Shown here: piece after piece, positions 13,128-25,222 of the stretch
Layout: every line of letters begins with the position of its first letter
Numbering within the stretch: the first letter of the stretch is position 1
Assembly: GCA_019722365.1 (NCBI GenBank)
Contig: JADFUC010002441.1
Span: 1-64,000 of the forward strand
Reading direction: 5' to 3'
Source of the DNA: Lithospermum erythrorhizon
Taxonomy: Eukaryota > Streptophyta > Magnoliopsida > Boraginales > Boraginaceae
Length of the DNA stretch: 64,000 nucleotides
Notes under the pieces: model-generated
The model's input: the letters and a program-made list of their open reading frames with translations, nothing else
Database searches by the model: none
Told to the model about the DNA's origin: nothing
Position numbers and translations under genes: made by a program

Positions 13128-13350
13128 ATATGATTTGGCCTTCATTCTCTTCATCATCATGGATTCATGGGGAGCATCTGGATCAACACTCTTCATTAGT
13201 TTCTCCAAGCGGTCGTTCTCTTTTTGCCGCTTCATTTTGGGGGTTTGTCCTCAAAGCAGCCTGATAATATAGAGAATCTTGCACCATGTTTGTAGCAGCA
13301 AATACTTGAGCCAGCTTGACATGTAGAGAATCATCTGTCCAAGTCTTGCT
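13128..13350 (-). pseudogene. TPR-protein gene fragment, possibly from an APC7-like subunit
   Basis: On the minus strand a stretch reads HVKLAQVFAATNMVQDSLYY and then QAALRTNPQNEAAK. This is a typical tetratricopeptide helix pair with the closing R-x-N-P-Q-N-E-A-A. A +1 frame change then leads into RLEKLMKSVDPDAP, the kind of acidic tail that follows the last TPR in the plant anaphase-promoting complex subunit APC7, as I recall it. The fragment is about 220 bp with no start, no splice sites and a frameshift. It is a gene scrap, perhaps carried here by a transposon or retroposition. The TPR call is solid; the APC7 attribution is from memory. Confidence 0.5.
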
Positions 13351-14241
13351 TATTTTAGAAGGTAGAGAATGTAGATGTTAAAGTTAAAAAAATTATAAAA
13401 AGTATAGCTGGCAATTATATAAAATATTTTAAAATGCTCCCTATACTTTGTTTTTACTGGAAAAGATTTAATTTAAATGCTGAAAACGCGGGCTGAAAAG
13501 AATCCTCGACAAGAAAGGGAAAGCTCTTCGTGGTATAACTCACAAAGCATAACAATAAGAGACAAACGGCCAATTAACTCCTCTATTTAAAAGCGTCAAA
13601 TATTCAAGAATTCATATTTTAAATATTTTCCATCGTTCCAAATAAATATATGAAATTTAGCCATAGAAATAATGATAATGTGATTATTTTGATAGGTGGT
13701 GGTAAATTGATGAGACTTCAGCTTTGAAGTCGAAAAAGGTCTGGAGTAATTATTAAAGTACTAACCAGGAGTACTGTATATGGTGAAATGATTCTCCGTA
13801 CTTGATTAAGGTTTAAATCATGATCCATACAGAAAATGTAAACCGTCATACTACGGGACCTTCCATGCTCTCGCCTTCCCAGATTCTTATGCAGGAATCC
13901 GCGAACATGCTTCTGTTGTTCAGGACGAGAGCTCTCTTTAAATCACTAATACGAAATTCTCATTTTACCACGACTGAACCCACCTTACTTGAACGCCAGT
14001 GACGCCAATATTTAACACTTTCACTTCTTTTATCACTGAAATGACGCCTGCTCTCGTGATGCATACCATATTGCATGGATGATAGTGTCATTAGTCAAAT
14101 AGTGACATGATGGGACCAAAGGTTTATCTGTTAGAATTTAATTTGTTAGAAGGATATACCAATAATTAGCTTCAATTTATGTTCTTTAGGATATATAAGT
14201 ATGGTGCATAAATTCCATTATATGTATCTATTGATTTCATA
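13351..14241. other. Spacer, no gene recognised
   Basis: A 60-codon open stretch at 13820-14002 has no recognisable protein character. I see nothing else that can be supported. Confidence 0.35.
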
Positions 14242-14354
14242 TATTTCCTCCAATTCATTTAAATTATTATTTGATTTTTTCGATATTGAACTTTAACCAT
14301 CAATTATTAAATATTCCTTATTTTAAAAAATATAAAATTTATATATTTGAATTC

Positions 14355-16140
14355 TATAGATAAAGGAAATTTAATTAATTTTAATTAATAAAATTTAATT
14401 TTTATGAATTTAATTAATCCACAACCAATCACACGATGACACGTGTTGATTAGGGTTCACCCGAGCTTCGAATTAAATTCAAGTCATGTGAAAATAATAG
14501 GTTCCCTTAATTCAAGCCCCGATATTACACTTTAGGTTAACATTAGGACATTAATTAAACCTAATTTTAAACCTGAATTAGGTTCCCTAAATTTACGGGG
14601 TTTTAATGATAAATTGGAGGAGAAAACCAAAATAAAAATGAGGTTTTCTGGACAAACGAGCTCAAATGGCGGCCCGATAAAAAAGAATGGTGTCAACCAA
14701 GATAATTTTAAATAAAAAAATAAAATAAAAACCCACCCACCACCCCTCTTTATAACGAGACCTAACTCAAAGACTTACCACCTGAAGGCCTCTAACCACT
14801 GCGCTATCTAATGCTCTCTATTGAACCAGGATAATGTTTACCGTGGAAATCAAATGAGATTTCCAAAGGCGGCGCACGTTTGATTATTTAATATTATTTT
14901 AATATATTATTCAAATATTCGATGTCTAGATTATGTCACAAAAATCAATCACAAGATCATGATTCACCCGAAATGAATCTACCAATCGGCAGTACCTAAA
15001 GCATATAAATACCCCTCTTTTACATCATGAAAAAAGGGTGCACTCCAAGATTCCAACTCTCAAGCATTCAGCACTCAAAGACACCGAACATCAAACGACG
15101 CCTAAAGGCATCAAGGAAGGCGGATAACCCGGAGTCTCCAACAAATAAAGAGTCTCCCCTCCCTACCCAATCAAGGTGAAACATGCTATTGAAGTTCCCG
15201 CACCCACATCAAATCTAGGAGAGGATCAAACCCAAGCAAAGTTCCCCCCCTATCTCCGTGATCAAGAAGCGCGCTCAACCCCTCAAGCATATGACAACCC
15301 CGAAGTTCTCCTCGACAAGAAGTTGAGCTATCTTATCTCCCAACAAGTCAGCAGAAACACTGTCAAGTCCTTTGCAATACATCAAATCCGTGAGATGATC
15401 AAGTCGCTAAAGCCCCTACCTCCTACAATCAAATAGGTAACTGAACATACCAGAGAAGAGGCGATTATCCCATTGCCTCGATGAGAAAGTTCGAACTGCC
15501 CACTCAACCCCTAAGTCAAAATCAAAGCATCAGTGATCAAGTTGTTGAAGCCCTGCTCTACATCCAAAGATCGTATACAAGCACTAAGACCCCCCCGTCT
15601 GTCAAGCGAACCCAACTCTAAAGCCTATAAGGTTCACAAGTCCCACCACAAGTGACATATCCAACAAAGAGGGTCAAGCATCCACCGCCCACCTATCCAA
15701 AGTTTCAAAGGCTGGCTCAACTCACTAGCCTGCCTACCCATCCAATCAAGCCGGAGAGGTCCACCCCTTCCATCCAAATTCCATATCTCAAGAATCCAAG
15801 TCCGTGGACACCATCAACTCCACACACAACCACACGGGATCAAGGCCGCTTTCAAGCACCCTTGCCTCGACTATATCTCAAGCCAAAGCATCAAGCCTCG
15901 TCTCCTGTGCCCCCGTCTGCTAAAGATGTATATCCACCTCAAGACCCAAGCTCGCTTAACCTCGAAATCCATATCAAGTCAAGCCATATCAGAGGGCGCT
16001 ACCATACGTAGGAGATAACTAGACCGATAAATGAACCCTCAACCATTTGATAAACTTTGTACTGTGAAGATTTCCCCAAAGGGATTTTTATTATTCGGAT
16101 CGCGATATAAATAATAAAATCTTTCTTCGTAAGCGATACG
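14355..16140. mobile_element. Insertion in the MITE, probable solo LTR or non-autonomous LTR element
   Basis: Bordered by AATTC (14350-14354) and TATTC (16141-16145), which fits a 5-bp target duplication with one change. It starts TATAGATAAAGG and ends GCGATACG; both ends could be decayed TG...CA termini. The interior is more GC-rich than the surroundings and C-rich on the plus strand from 15,000 to 16,000. An open stretch of 119 codons at 15652-16011 is Pro/Thr/Lys-rich and looks compositional rather than coding. No gag or pol motif is visible, hence solo LTR or internally deleted element. Confidence 0.5.
14745..14825 (-). other. tRNA-derived sequence with A-box-like and B-box-like elements
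   Basis: Read on the minus strand, GATAGCGCAGTGGTTAGAGG resembles the D-arm/A box of a tRNA. About 25 nt further on, GAGTTAGGTCTCG resembles a shortened T-arm/B box. No complete cloverleaf can be drawn. It is a tRNA pseudogene or SINE-type promoter remnant inside the 14355-16140 insertion. Confidence 0.4.
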
Positions 16141-16495
16141 TATTCGGGTTTTTAAAATATTTTCATAATATTAATTTTTAAATTTTATTAATATAAGTTA
16201 AAGAGTAATCAAGATCAAATATTTATCTCGATATGTGCAGTGCTCAATTAAAATCTAATTTATGAGTATTTAAAATTTATTTTAGTATAAATTTATTCTT
16301 GATCAAATTTTATATAAATTAATTTAAATCGAACTAAATATTATATAGAGGTATTTGAAAACACATGTTAGATGTAAAGTTTTAAAAGATAATTTTCCCT
16401 TTAATTCTATTTCAATTCTGTAAAAACAAAAAAAAAAACACCCTAATACTGAATTATTTTCATACTTTACACCTAAGTAATTTTTCATTCTTTAA

Positions 16496-16711
16496 TACTC
16501 CCTCCGTTTCAAAATACATGATCATTTATAAAAAATTTAATTTTTCATAATAGTTGATTGTTTACAATTATAATATACATTTTTACAATATCAATGTAAC
16601 TTTTTACATTTTCAATGTAACTTTTTACAATTCCAATATAACTTTTCACAATTCCTTAATAAAATATTTTTCATTTAAATAATTATCTATTTTAAAACGA
16701 GTGAAAAGTAT
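16496..16711. mobile_element. Stowaway-like MITE
   Basis: The left terminus TACTCCCTCCGTTTCAAAAT is typical. The right end (TTTTAAAACGAGTGAAAAGTA) is a damaged inverted copy. The interior has three short repeats of CAATGTAACTTTTTACA or close variants. Confidence 0.65.
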
Positions 16712-18605
16712 TCAATAATTGCATATAATTGTGATTCATCGAGATTGCACATAATTAGACTATCTCAGCAATGGCCAAATTGACACTTTCCCCGCTTACA
16801 CGCCTAGCACCCCTAAATAACACTCACTTTTACCAATACCACAGCAAGGCTGGCTATCTGCGCTACAAATTAATTTCTCTCCTTCCACATCACTCCAACA
16901 TATACTCCCCACCATATTTTTCTATTTCTCTTTATTTATTTCTTATATACATACTATTAAATTTAATAATACAATAAATAATATTATAATTTTTTTAAAT
17001 ATATTTTTGCTAATTTTACATTTTAATTATTTTAAAATTTTTTAAATAATTTTTTAATATCAGAAGAGAAAAGTGATTAAAAAAAGAATAAAAAGTGGTA
17101 AAACTTATTTTTCAAAGCATTCAAATGATGATAAACTTAGTTCTATTATAGAGCCAAAAATAAAAAATAGTAAAGATTTTATTTTTTTTTTTTTCATGAC
17201 TATTAAAACAATTTAAACGAAAAAATTTTAACCAACATGATTAATGCTGTCACTTGTACCATCATACACGTGTCATGTAAGAGGAAGCGCAGCAAATTTT
17301 TTTTGTTTTTTTATTTACCATGCCTACCTGAAATGCTAAATAAAATTCCGCTCCCTGATCAAATTCCCTGGCCTGCCACAATTACACTAATCATCCTCCC
17401 ATTTAAAACGATCCCCTCGATAATTCTAATCGATCCCCCTCATGTACATAAATTTTGGCGTTGATACTCGAAGGCCCTCAATGAATACTCCACTTGCAAA
17501 AAGGTGTTGTACTTTTAGTGGTCAAAGACGTAAGCTGCCCTACTAGTCTTGTAACTACCAATTGCATATTTGCATCAGCAGAATAAATTTGGTAAACATC
17601 AACAATTCTGAAAGGTAATTTGATTCTTTTGTCGTCTTAATGACGAAATGGCCCTTAATCAGATGTGATGGTAGGCTTGATAATTGGAGGGTACTATTGC
17701 CAGAACAGTGATAGGGACATTGTATTATGGGATACCACCGTCTCTGTTCTTGGACCTGGGGAGTGTTGTCCTTTTATGTCATGTTTATTTGCCGTATTTT
17801 CAGAGAGAACTAAACAGTTTTATATGTAGTCAACATAAAAAGGATTACCAATTCTTGTTGCACATATTCCTTTTAAACTCAACTTCTATCCGAGATAATG
17901 CTTTTTTATAGCACATTATAATAATATTCACCTTTTCCTTTCCTGTAATAAGATTAAAATTCTTAATCTCAATGATCAAGGATGCCAACTCAATCATTAG
18001 ACCATTCGATTATTTCATCTACAAGATATGTATGAACACATGAAACATCAAAGTCTTGTAATGCAACATTCAAAATGGATTTCAGACGAAGTCTATCTCG
18101 AAAGTATTCGAATCTACCGAATTCTAATCAAGATACGTAAGCATCGAAATTTAATTCTACGAGATTTGACCGATTCTACAAAACCAGGAGAATCAACCTT
18201 AAAGAAAGGACTTAATAATGCATGACACCTTTTTCATCAAACAACATAAACATAGCCTTCAACCCCTCCCCCTCTCCCAGTCTCTTCGCTAATACTGACA
18301 AGCCAAAGTTCAAGATACGTAACAACAAATCATAGTGAGTAATTAGTGTGGTGAGCTGTAATACACGTAAAGCTGAGGAGTAATTGGAGGGGAAATCAAG
18401 ATTTGAGAAGTACAAGTACATAATTAATTGAATTAATATTATGGAATGATGTGATTAAATTATTAAGCCCACGCATGGTTCTCCGGGAATCTCTCTTCCC
18501 CTCGAGTGGGATGGCTTGGACTTTGCTGTAATCTTAGTATATAATTAAGTATCTATTAATGACATTTCCACCACTCCCCATGATATCTCTTTGGCTTCTG
18601 CTGCC
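16712..18605. other. Intergenic spacer, no gene recognised
   Basis: Open stretches of 60-75 codons (for example 16771-16977, 17237-17464, 18028-18225) lack recognisable domains or splice context. A single ACACGTGTC G-box-like string lies near 17266; alone it means little. Confidence 0.35.
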
Positions 18606-18773
18606 CAACATCAATTATCTATTTTATCTTGGAATGGGACATTAAGATATGGCTAATAAGAGATTGACAAGAAACAAAATATGGAAGTGCAACATCAATT
18701 ATCTATTTCATCTTGGAATGGGACATTAAGATATGGCTAATAAGAGATTGACAAGAAACAAAATATGGAAGTG
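18606..18773. repeat. 84-bp perfect-register tandem duplication
   Basis: Units 18606-18689 and 18690-18773 are identical except for one T/C difference (TATTTTATC versus TATTTCATC). The near-identity implies a recent duplication. Confidence 0.92.
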
Positions 18774-19919
18774 AAATTATGGTAGAAAGTTAGGTTACTT
18801 AAAAATATGGTACTATTAACATGTTTAAAGTACCTCTTGTGCAATTTCTAAATTGTTATAGACTTTTTTAGATTGTTTTAAAATTCTAGGGATCAAATTA
18901 CAAAAATATATATATGCTAGTTAACTAGAGAATAATTCATTATATTTCATTATTTCACAAATTTCACTCTAATTCACAAAATTGATATTTTTTTTCTCTC
19001 TCAATTTCTTTTGTTTCTATTTTGAGCTTATTTTTCAGCTCAATTCCTTCAATTTTCGCTCGTAGGTAATTTTTGCTGGTTTTTATTCACTTTGCTTATT
19101 TATTCTATTTTTGTTTAATTGATTAATTAAATTACTCAATTTTGTTATTTGGTTGTTCTTTTACGAATTAAGTAGGTTTTTAATTGCAATTCAACAAGTG
19201 ATTAGGTTATATAGTTAGGTTTTGATTCAACAAGTGATTTAACTAATTTGTCATAATTTTTAATTTTGATTGATTCAATTATTTAATTTTGTTATTTGAT
19301 TGTGATTTTATTTAATTAATTAGATTTGCAACGCGATTCAAATGCCGATTAGGTTATATTTAGGTTTTGATTTAACAAGTTATTTAACTTCAATTTGTTT
19401 CTAATTTTTAATTGAATGATTTCGGATTCAGCCTCAATTCAAGTAATTGATGTTCAATGTTAATTCCTTCAATTTCGAACTCATCGTAATTGAATGTTCA
19501 ATTTTAATTCCTTCAATTTTCGAATTGTTTAATTGTTTATCTGGGTTTAGCTTCACTCCAAATTTCAATTTCGATTTAATTTATTATTTCACATCAATAT
19601 TTTTATGCTTAAACAATTAGTTCATGTTTTGTTTAATTTATTAATTGAATGATTTAGAATTCAGATCAATTCCTTAATTTATGTTCAATTTCTTTAATTC
19701 AAATTTTAATTTAATTTTCAATTTTAATTCCTTTATTTTCTAATTGTTTAATTTTTATTTGATTTAGCTTCAATTCAATTCTCAATTCTCGCTTTTAATC
19801 GACTATTATACAACAAATGCTGTATGCTTAGTTGTAAGGATATTTCGAAGTTCAAATTAAAATGTGATTATTTTATATATTCAATGTTACATACGAGCTC
19901 GAAAATACAACTCAAGCAA
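18774..19919. other. T-rich low-complexity tract
   Basis: Between about 18990 and 19800, strings such as TTCAATTCCTTCAATTTTCG and TTTAATT(T/G)ATTA recur in irregular order. No ORF is present. It may be leader or spacer of the retroelement-like block that follows. Confidence 0.35.
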
Positions 19920-22300
19920 AAAAAATAATAATAATAATAATTTTTCGGTCGGGCGCGGGACCCGGGGATAATATAGCCACTCGAGGATAATATTATTTTG
20001 TAAATTAATCGCTTCTAATTACATTTATAATCTAGCAGAACAACCGCAATTGAGAGCGAAGCTTAGACGTTTAGGCTAACTGGGATAACTCGATTCGCTG
20101 CTTCCCCGGCAAGTGTTTTCGTGACTTCAGTTAAGTAACCTAAATTTCATCCTTATCAATATCACTATTCACTCAAAAATATCACAAATTTTCTTCATCT
20201 TCTTTCTTCATTTGGCCGAGACCTCTCTCTCTCGGGAAAGAAACAAAATTTTTCTTCCGATTCTTCACTTTGTTGGGTGAGTAAACATCCTCAAGTCGAT
20301 TGTTAAGGCTTCCCAAATATCTTTCCCTACGATTTTGAGGTAAGAAAGTAGAGTTTTGGTTGATTTTTGAGGGTTGACTTTCGGTTGACTTTTTCCATAA
20401 TTCAATTTTATGATGAATCTTAGTTAAGCAGGGTTCTATGACGAGTATGTCACTTAATTCATTTATTTAGGAGTGTCATTATGACGCAAAGTATACGAGT
20501 TGACTTTTAGGTTTCTCAAGTGACTTTTCGGGTTGATATTTTTTAAGACTTTAAAATGTGTAGGAGGGGCATCGACCTTATTATAGCGTTATTTTATATT
20601 AAAATTGCGATTTAAAATTGATTAAAGTGGAGTTATGTTAAAAAGTGTTAATTTCAAGTTGAGTTACAATTATTATTTCTGGAGTATAGGTTGTTAATTA
20701 TGGACCCATTGACAACTGTAACGATTTATGTTGGATTTTGTAAATGACAAGTAATAAGATGGAATTTTAGCGAGTGGATCGATCAGTCAAGGTCCCTACG
20801 GGATTATAATTGATAGTTTATCCGTCATGTGCTAGACTTGCTTGTAGATAGTTCCCAAGAGTTGGTTATGTATCTTCTAGAACGCCGGTATAGTAAGAAA
20901 AATATTATACTGGGTGTTTGTTTAGGCGCCGATCATGGAAAAGGGCGCTTACTGCGGATTATGCTCATGGAGGTTTTGTGGTAGCTGCAGAAAGTAGTAC
21001 CTATCTCACGGGCGCATTTACGATTCATTTTAAATTGTGTGAATATTATTGTCATGGATTACGTGTGATCTTATCTAGCAGCCACGATTAGCGTGATTAT
21101 ATTCTGTGGTCAAGATTGTTTCGAAAAAAGTAATAACTTGAACTCCCAACTTATACTGATTGGCCTTGTCATGCGATTCTCATGACTTAATGATCGCGAT
21201 GTTTTGAAATGCAAGTGTTTGGATATTTTTAAAGTAGAGTAGTCAGTTTTTATCGAGAGGTGACGGTTAGAGTTATCTATGAGACTCGGTGTGACTCGAA
21301 AGCATCGATTTGACCTATGTCGGGATGATTGGGGGTCAGTGACTCCCTCAAGTGATATGCATTTCCATTTGTACCTTTTATACTTAGTGTATAAGCTGTG
21401 TGCCTTATACTTAGCGTATAACGCGCTGCGGCCTTATAATTTCTAGTGTGTATAAGAGTTGCCTTATACTTGTGTATAAGCTGGGTTTTGGCCTTATGTC
21501 ATGTATAAGGTGATTATTGATTAGTCCATTCCCCGCAGTAGATGGATCGAGTATACGCCAAGCATTGTAGGTCGGGGTATACCGTCAGATACGGTAGATA
21601 GGAGGCTCGATGACTGTAGTTTTACTCATCGTCGAAGCCCTTGATTTCTTTTCTCTCGATCACAAGGCCATTAAACCTTCTATTGGAGGTTCCAGACTTC
21701 AAGGAATCACGTCAGGATGAATCTTGCGTGAAATTCCCAGATATAATGTGATTTTATTCATATTTGACTATTATATTATCGATCGACTCGTCTGCATGGT
21801 AAGTTCACCCCCTCGCTAAGCTTCACTCGTTTCGCGATTACACCCCCTTTCGGGGCGGCATTTCATTCGGCTGCGCCGACAGGCACAGCCAAGAGGTCGC
21901 TTTGAGAGTTTTGTTCCTAGTGGCCGTGAGCACGGTGGCGTAGGATCCTCACATTCCGATTTTGACGTGGTCATTAACCTGCTTTGATTGTTGTATTTTC
22001 CTCAAACTTTTAGCCTCGGTTTACCGCTGGCTATTTTGTATTCGCGATAGCGACGTGACATCCGGGTTGTAGCCTTGCCGCATTATTTTATTTTGGGATA
22101 TGTTGTGTATATATATATGGGTCGGTCAAAGCTGATATCGATGGATTGGCAAATTTTAAAAACTGCTTTTGATTGGGAAACTTAATCGCGATCACATTTT
22201 TGATTTAAACAAATTGTGTTTTAAATCGAAGTCGCCCATCGGTTTGCGGGATCATGTTCGATTTTTAATGACTCACTGCATGCACAATTGGGCGGCCGCG
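19920..22300 (+). mobile_element. Ty3/gypsy-type long LTR-like block
   Basis: This 2.4-kb block is less AT-rich than its surroundings. It has the look of the long LTRs of plant Ty3/gypsy chromoviruses: a pyrimidine-rich leader (20200-20290), GGTTGACTTTCGGTTGACTTTT at about 20,370-20,395, and a run of short hairpins at 21375-21511. Similar architecture is seen in the LTR-like tract at 30505-32930, but I could not align the two as one family. No gag or pol sequence adjoins it, so it could be a solo LTR. The ends are not defined. Confidence 0.4.
21375..21511. repeat. Five spaced TTATAC/GTATAA hairpins
   Basis: Short imperfect palindromes of the form CCTTATAC-n-GTATAAG lie at about 21375-21395, 21403-21421, 21432-21456, 21462-21480 and 21492-21511, spaced by 7-12 bp. 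Each arm is 6-7 bp and the loops are 3-9 nt. They sit in the gypsy-LTR-like block. Confidence 0.8.
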
Positions 22301-23524
22301 TTAAGGTAGTATCCTTTCTCAATCAATAGTAGTATTAGCTCGAAAGTATCCTTTCAATCAATAATTCCTATATCTGTAACTATGTTTGGTCAGTTTGGTG
22401 CTCGTGGTTTGATTTGTAATTGTGTTAGAAAAGTATTCAAGTGTTATTATGGACTATGAAGTATCATTTTCTAATTTGATTATAATGGTATCATGCAGAT
22501 ATATTTCTGCTCCATCGATGTGTAGTGCATACAAAAACTGACCTAGTCCCGATTGTAAAAAGAAAATGGATAGTGAAACTTTAACAAGAATGGCTGTTCG
22601 TCGGGAAAAAAAGCAACTGATATGGTATTATATAGTTCCTCATGTTTTAGTATTGACAATATGGTAGGCTTCTCAGAGGTCCGGTTGTATTTTGCCTCGA
22701 TTCAGACTAGTAGCTTGCAAATGTACATATGTTTCTCGGGATACTTCAAATTATGTCAAATCGTCTGGCTCAGAGTTTGTTTCTGAGATTGACATATGTC
22801 CGGGATTATATTTAGTCAGGTTGTTATTTAGAGTCAATATTTGGGTTTCGGGAAATATTTTTTGCAATTCAGTGGTCTGTCAAGAGTTTGTTTTATATTG
22901 TTCAATCAAGTAAATTTTAGCCATTTCTCAAAGTGATCGATTTTGTCAAGCACCGAAACTATCAATTATCTCTAAAAAGAATAAAGGTTTTATTTTCATT
23001 TCCTTGCCAATATCCTTCATTAGTTTTTCCAATATCCTTGCCGTCGTGATTTAATGTATATTTATTTATTTTGAAGCCGATAACTTCGGAGGGCTACTAC
23101 CAATCTCTGTTATCTTCAAGTGATTTACATCTTACGAGAATCACACCAAGATAAATCGACATGGGAAAATATGTTATTTGCTACTCCTCGAGGTCAGACA
23201 AATTTTTACGAGTCTCATGCTCGGCCCACGTTTCAAGACCTAGATTCATACTCGTCCCAAAGTCAATTCACGAGGAAAGAAAACAGAAGTAATTCAATAC
23301 ATGCATTTTGTGTGTAAAGCAGGTTTCAAGAAAGTACCTTAAATCATAAATTCACAATTGATAATCGCTTAAGGTGTTGAGAAGAAAAAAATTCCCGAAA
23401 AGTGTGAAACTCGATCAGGTTGTTTGGCTGATATAAGATTTAAGTTGTTCCCTTGAGTCAGTTGTTTTAAAATCACCGAACGGTATCGAAGACAATCACG
23501 ACCTTCACTCATGTCATTCGCATC
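22301..23524. other. Unclassified spacer upstream of the FAR1-like remnant
   Basis: Open stretches at 22692-22913 and 23120-23317 are interrupted and lack clear motifs. They may be decayed 5' parts of the FAR1-like gene that follows, but I cannot show it. Confidence 0.3.
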
Positions 23525-23821
23525 TTGTGGAACGAAAAATTGCCCTGTCTAAGCATTATTGGCTGCCAGATGTCTAGAAAGTTGGTATACCAAATTAGCT
23601 TATCTTATGAATTATTGAGCCGTGTTGCGGGTGGTTCTAAAAATCTTGGATTTTGTGCTATTGATTTAAAAGATCATTTGCTTACTAAACGCGTATTGTC
23701 TTTTTTGCTGGAGTTTTTAGAGGAATTCTTAAACCGAATTATTTTTATTCGGTTCAAGTCGATGCAGATGAGGATATTGCTAGTATTTTTGTCCACGGGT
23801 TCACATCGACATAATTGCTGA
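23525..23821 (+). pseudogene. FAR1/FHY3-like (MULE transposase-derived) pseudogene fragment
   Basis: The frame contains LLSRVAGGSKNLGFCAIDLK. Its A-G-G-x-x-N-(L/V)-G-F pattern followed by K-D-x-x-N/D-H is the signature between the DNA-binding and MULE-transposase domains of FAR1-related proteins. After KRVLSF the reading continues in a second frame with PNYFYSVQVDADEDIASIF, which matches the next FAR1 block (x-P-x-F-F-Y-x-x-x-V-D). The shift between frames and the stop soon afterwards show that the gene is broken. The catalytic transposase region that should follow is absent, replaced by the inverted repeat at 23935-25222. Confidence 0.55.
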
Positions 23822-23934
23822 GCGACGCCATGAAGTTTTGACACAACATTTTAGTACCAAATAAACTATATCGTCCTCTTGGTAAGTGTTTATTATGATT
23901 ATTTCTTTATATTAAAACAATATACTCAATGATA

Positions 23935-25222
23935 TATTTATTTGATTTTATTTTTTTCGCTAATTTTATATCCATTGTGTTTTTTGGTTTAATTTTAGCT
24001 TTATTGTACATGTACGCTTAATTGCACAATACCCCAATTTATAATCACAATTGAGTATCTCGCTATATACTTATAACAACTTTAAGCTCGGAGAGAGGCA
24101 GCCTTTTAGTTGAAATTTTGAAACTTTAGCAAATTACAAGTATTTTGGTGTTTATAGTCTAGTTCGCTTCATTTTATGTAAAGAGTGAATATTTACTGCT
24201 TCTTCCTTAAAATGATCGTTTGTGGAAATTATTGTATTTTTTCAAATAAGCATGGTAGTCAGACATTATCTCAAGTTACAGAATTTAATACGTTATGGTA
24301 GTCGCATTATTTTTTCAAAGTTGTTATAGATGCTTTCAGAATTAACTTTGTTGCGGTGAAATCATAACTGCATATCTAAATTGATGTCAAGCCTACAAAA
24401 ACTTGTTGTTTCAAGCACCGGACTTATGGAGGTCCCGACTATCCCGATATCGCCTCCCGAGGTCCCATCGGTAATGCAAATGACTTCGAATGCCGGGGAC
24501 CTACGGTTCTCTGACTTGGTCCCGACGGCCGATCGGGAAAAAATTTTGACATACTTAGAGTTTTTAGCTTTTGCTTTTACTTGGCCGGAGTGTGTTTTAA
24601 AATAAAAATAAATGTGTATCGTGATTGCTATTTCCTGTTACCCGATAATATGAAAATAAGACAAAAACACAAAGAAAATTATCATTAAAACACACTTCAG
24701 ACAAGTGAAAGCAAAACAAAAAACAGTCCGTATAGAGCAAAAACTAACTCAAAACAACAAATAAAAAGAGCTAACTCAGACTTACAAAAGCAGCGGATTC
24801 CTGAAATTCCATAGTCTTAAAAGCACATAAATGTGTTACTCAACTACATCTATGTTTTTTAGTATCCTTCTAATTAAGGATGCTCACATTTCTATAAAAT
24901 TATGAGTATGTCGTATTAATTGAAACCTTCAAATACTAAGAACATAGATGAGGAGGTCGGGAACTCCATAAGTCCCGATGCCAAGACTATATAAGCATCA
25001 AACTGCCAATTCATAACTAAGTAAACAATGCAAGCATCAAACTTAAATTGGATTTAAATCGAGATACTAATCGCGACATGAAAGAGTAAGATACTCAATT
25101 GCCATTATGAAATTGAGTATTATTACAATTAAGCATACACACAATACAATAAAGCTAAAATTAAACCAAAAAAACACAATCGGATTAAAAAATTAAGTAA
25201 AAAAATAAAATCAAATAAATAA
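23935..25222. repeat. 1.3-kb imperfect inverted repeat centred near 24,640
   Basis: Outer arms: 23935-24060 is the reverse complement of about 25088-25222. Both contain TTTGGTTTAATTTTAGCTTT and AATTGAGTATCT in the same order. Inner matches are 24415-24440 against 24955-24985 (GGACTTATGGAG, TCCCGAC) and 24560-24602 against 24683-24725 (GTGTGTTTTAA and neighbours). Intervening parts have diverged. This may be a foldback element or the paired long termini of a Mutator-like element; the adjacent FAR1-like scrap fits the latter. A smaller hairpin (CATCTATGTT...AACATAGATG) lies at 24847-24950. Confidence 0.6.

Larger units (their letters stand above)
14242..16268. mobile_element. MITE of the 2691-2925 family, split by a 1.8-kb insertion
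   Basis: The segment 14242-14354 follows the left half of the MITE at 2691 nearly base for base (TTGAACTTTAACCATCAATT, then AAAATATAAAATTTATATA). The segment 16146-16268 follows its right half (TTTTCATAATATTAATTTT, then AAAGAGTAATCAAGA). The break falls at ATTC in both halves, so the DNA between them is a later insertion. Confidence 0.75.

Noticed and set aside
15652..16011. 119-codon open frame in the MITE insertion
   Set aside because: Composition is driven by a C-rich strand (Pro, Thr, Lys, Ser), with no domain, splice context or conserved start.
17237..18225. Possible small genes in 17.2-18.2 kb
   Set aside because: Short open frames without motifs, splice signals or conserved composition.
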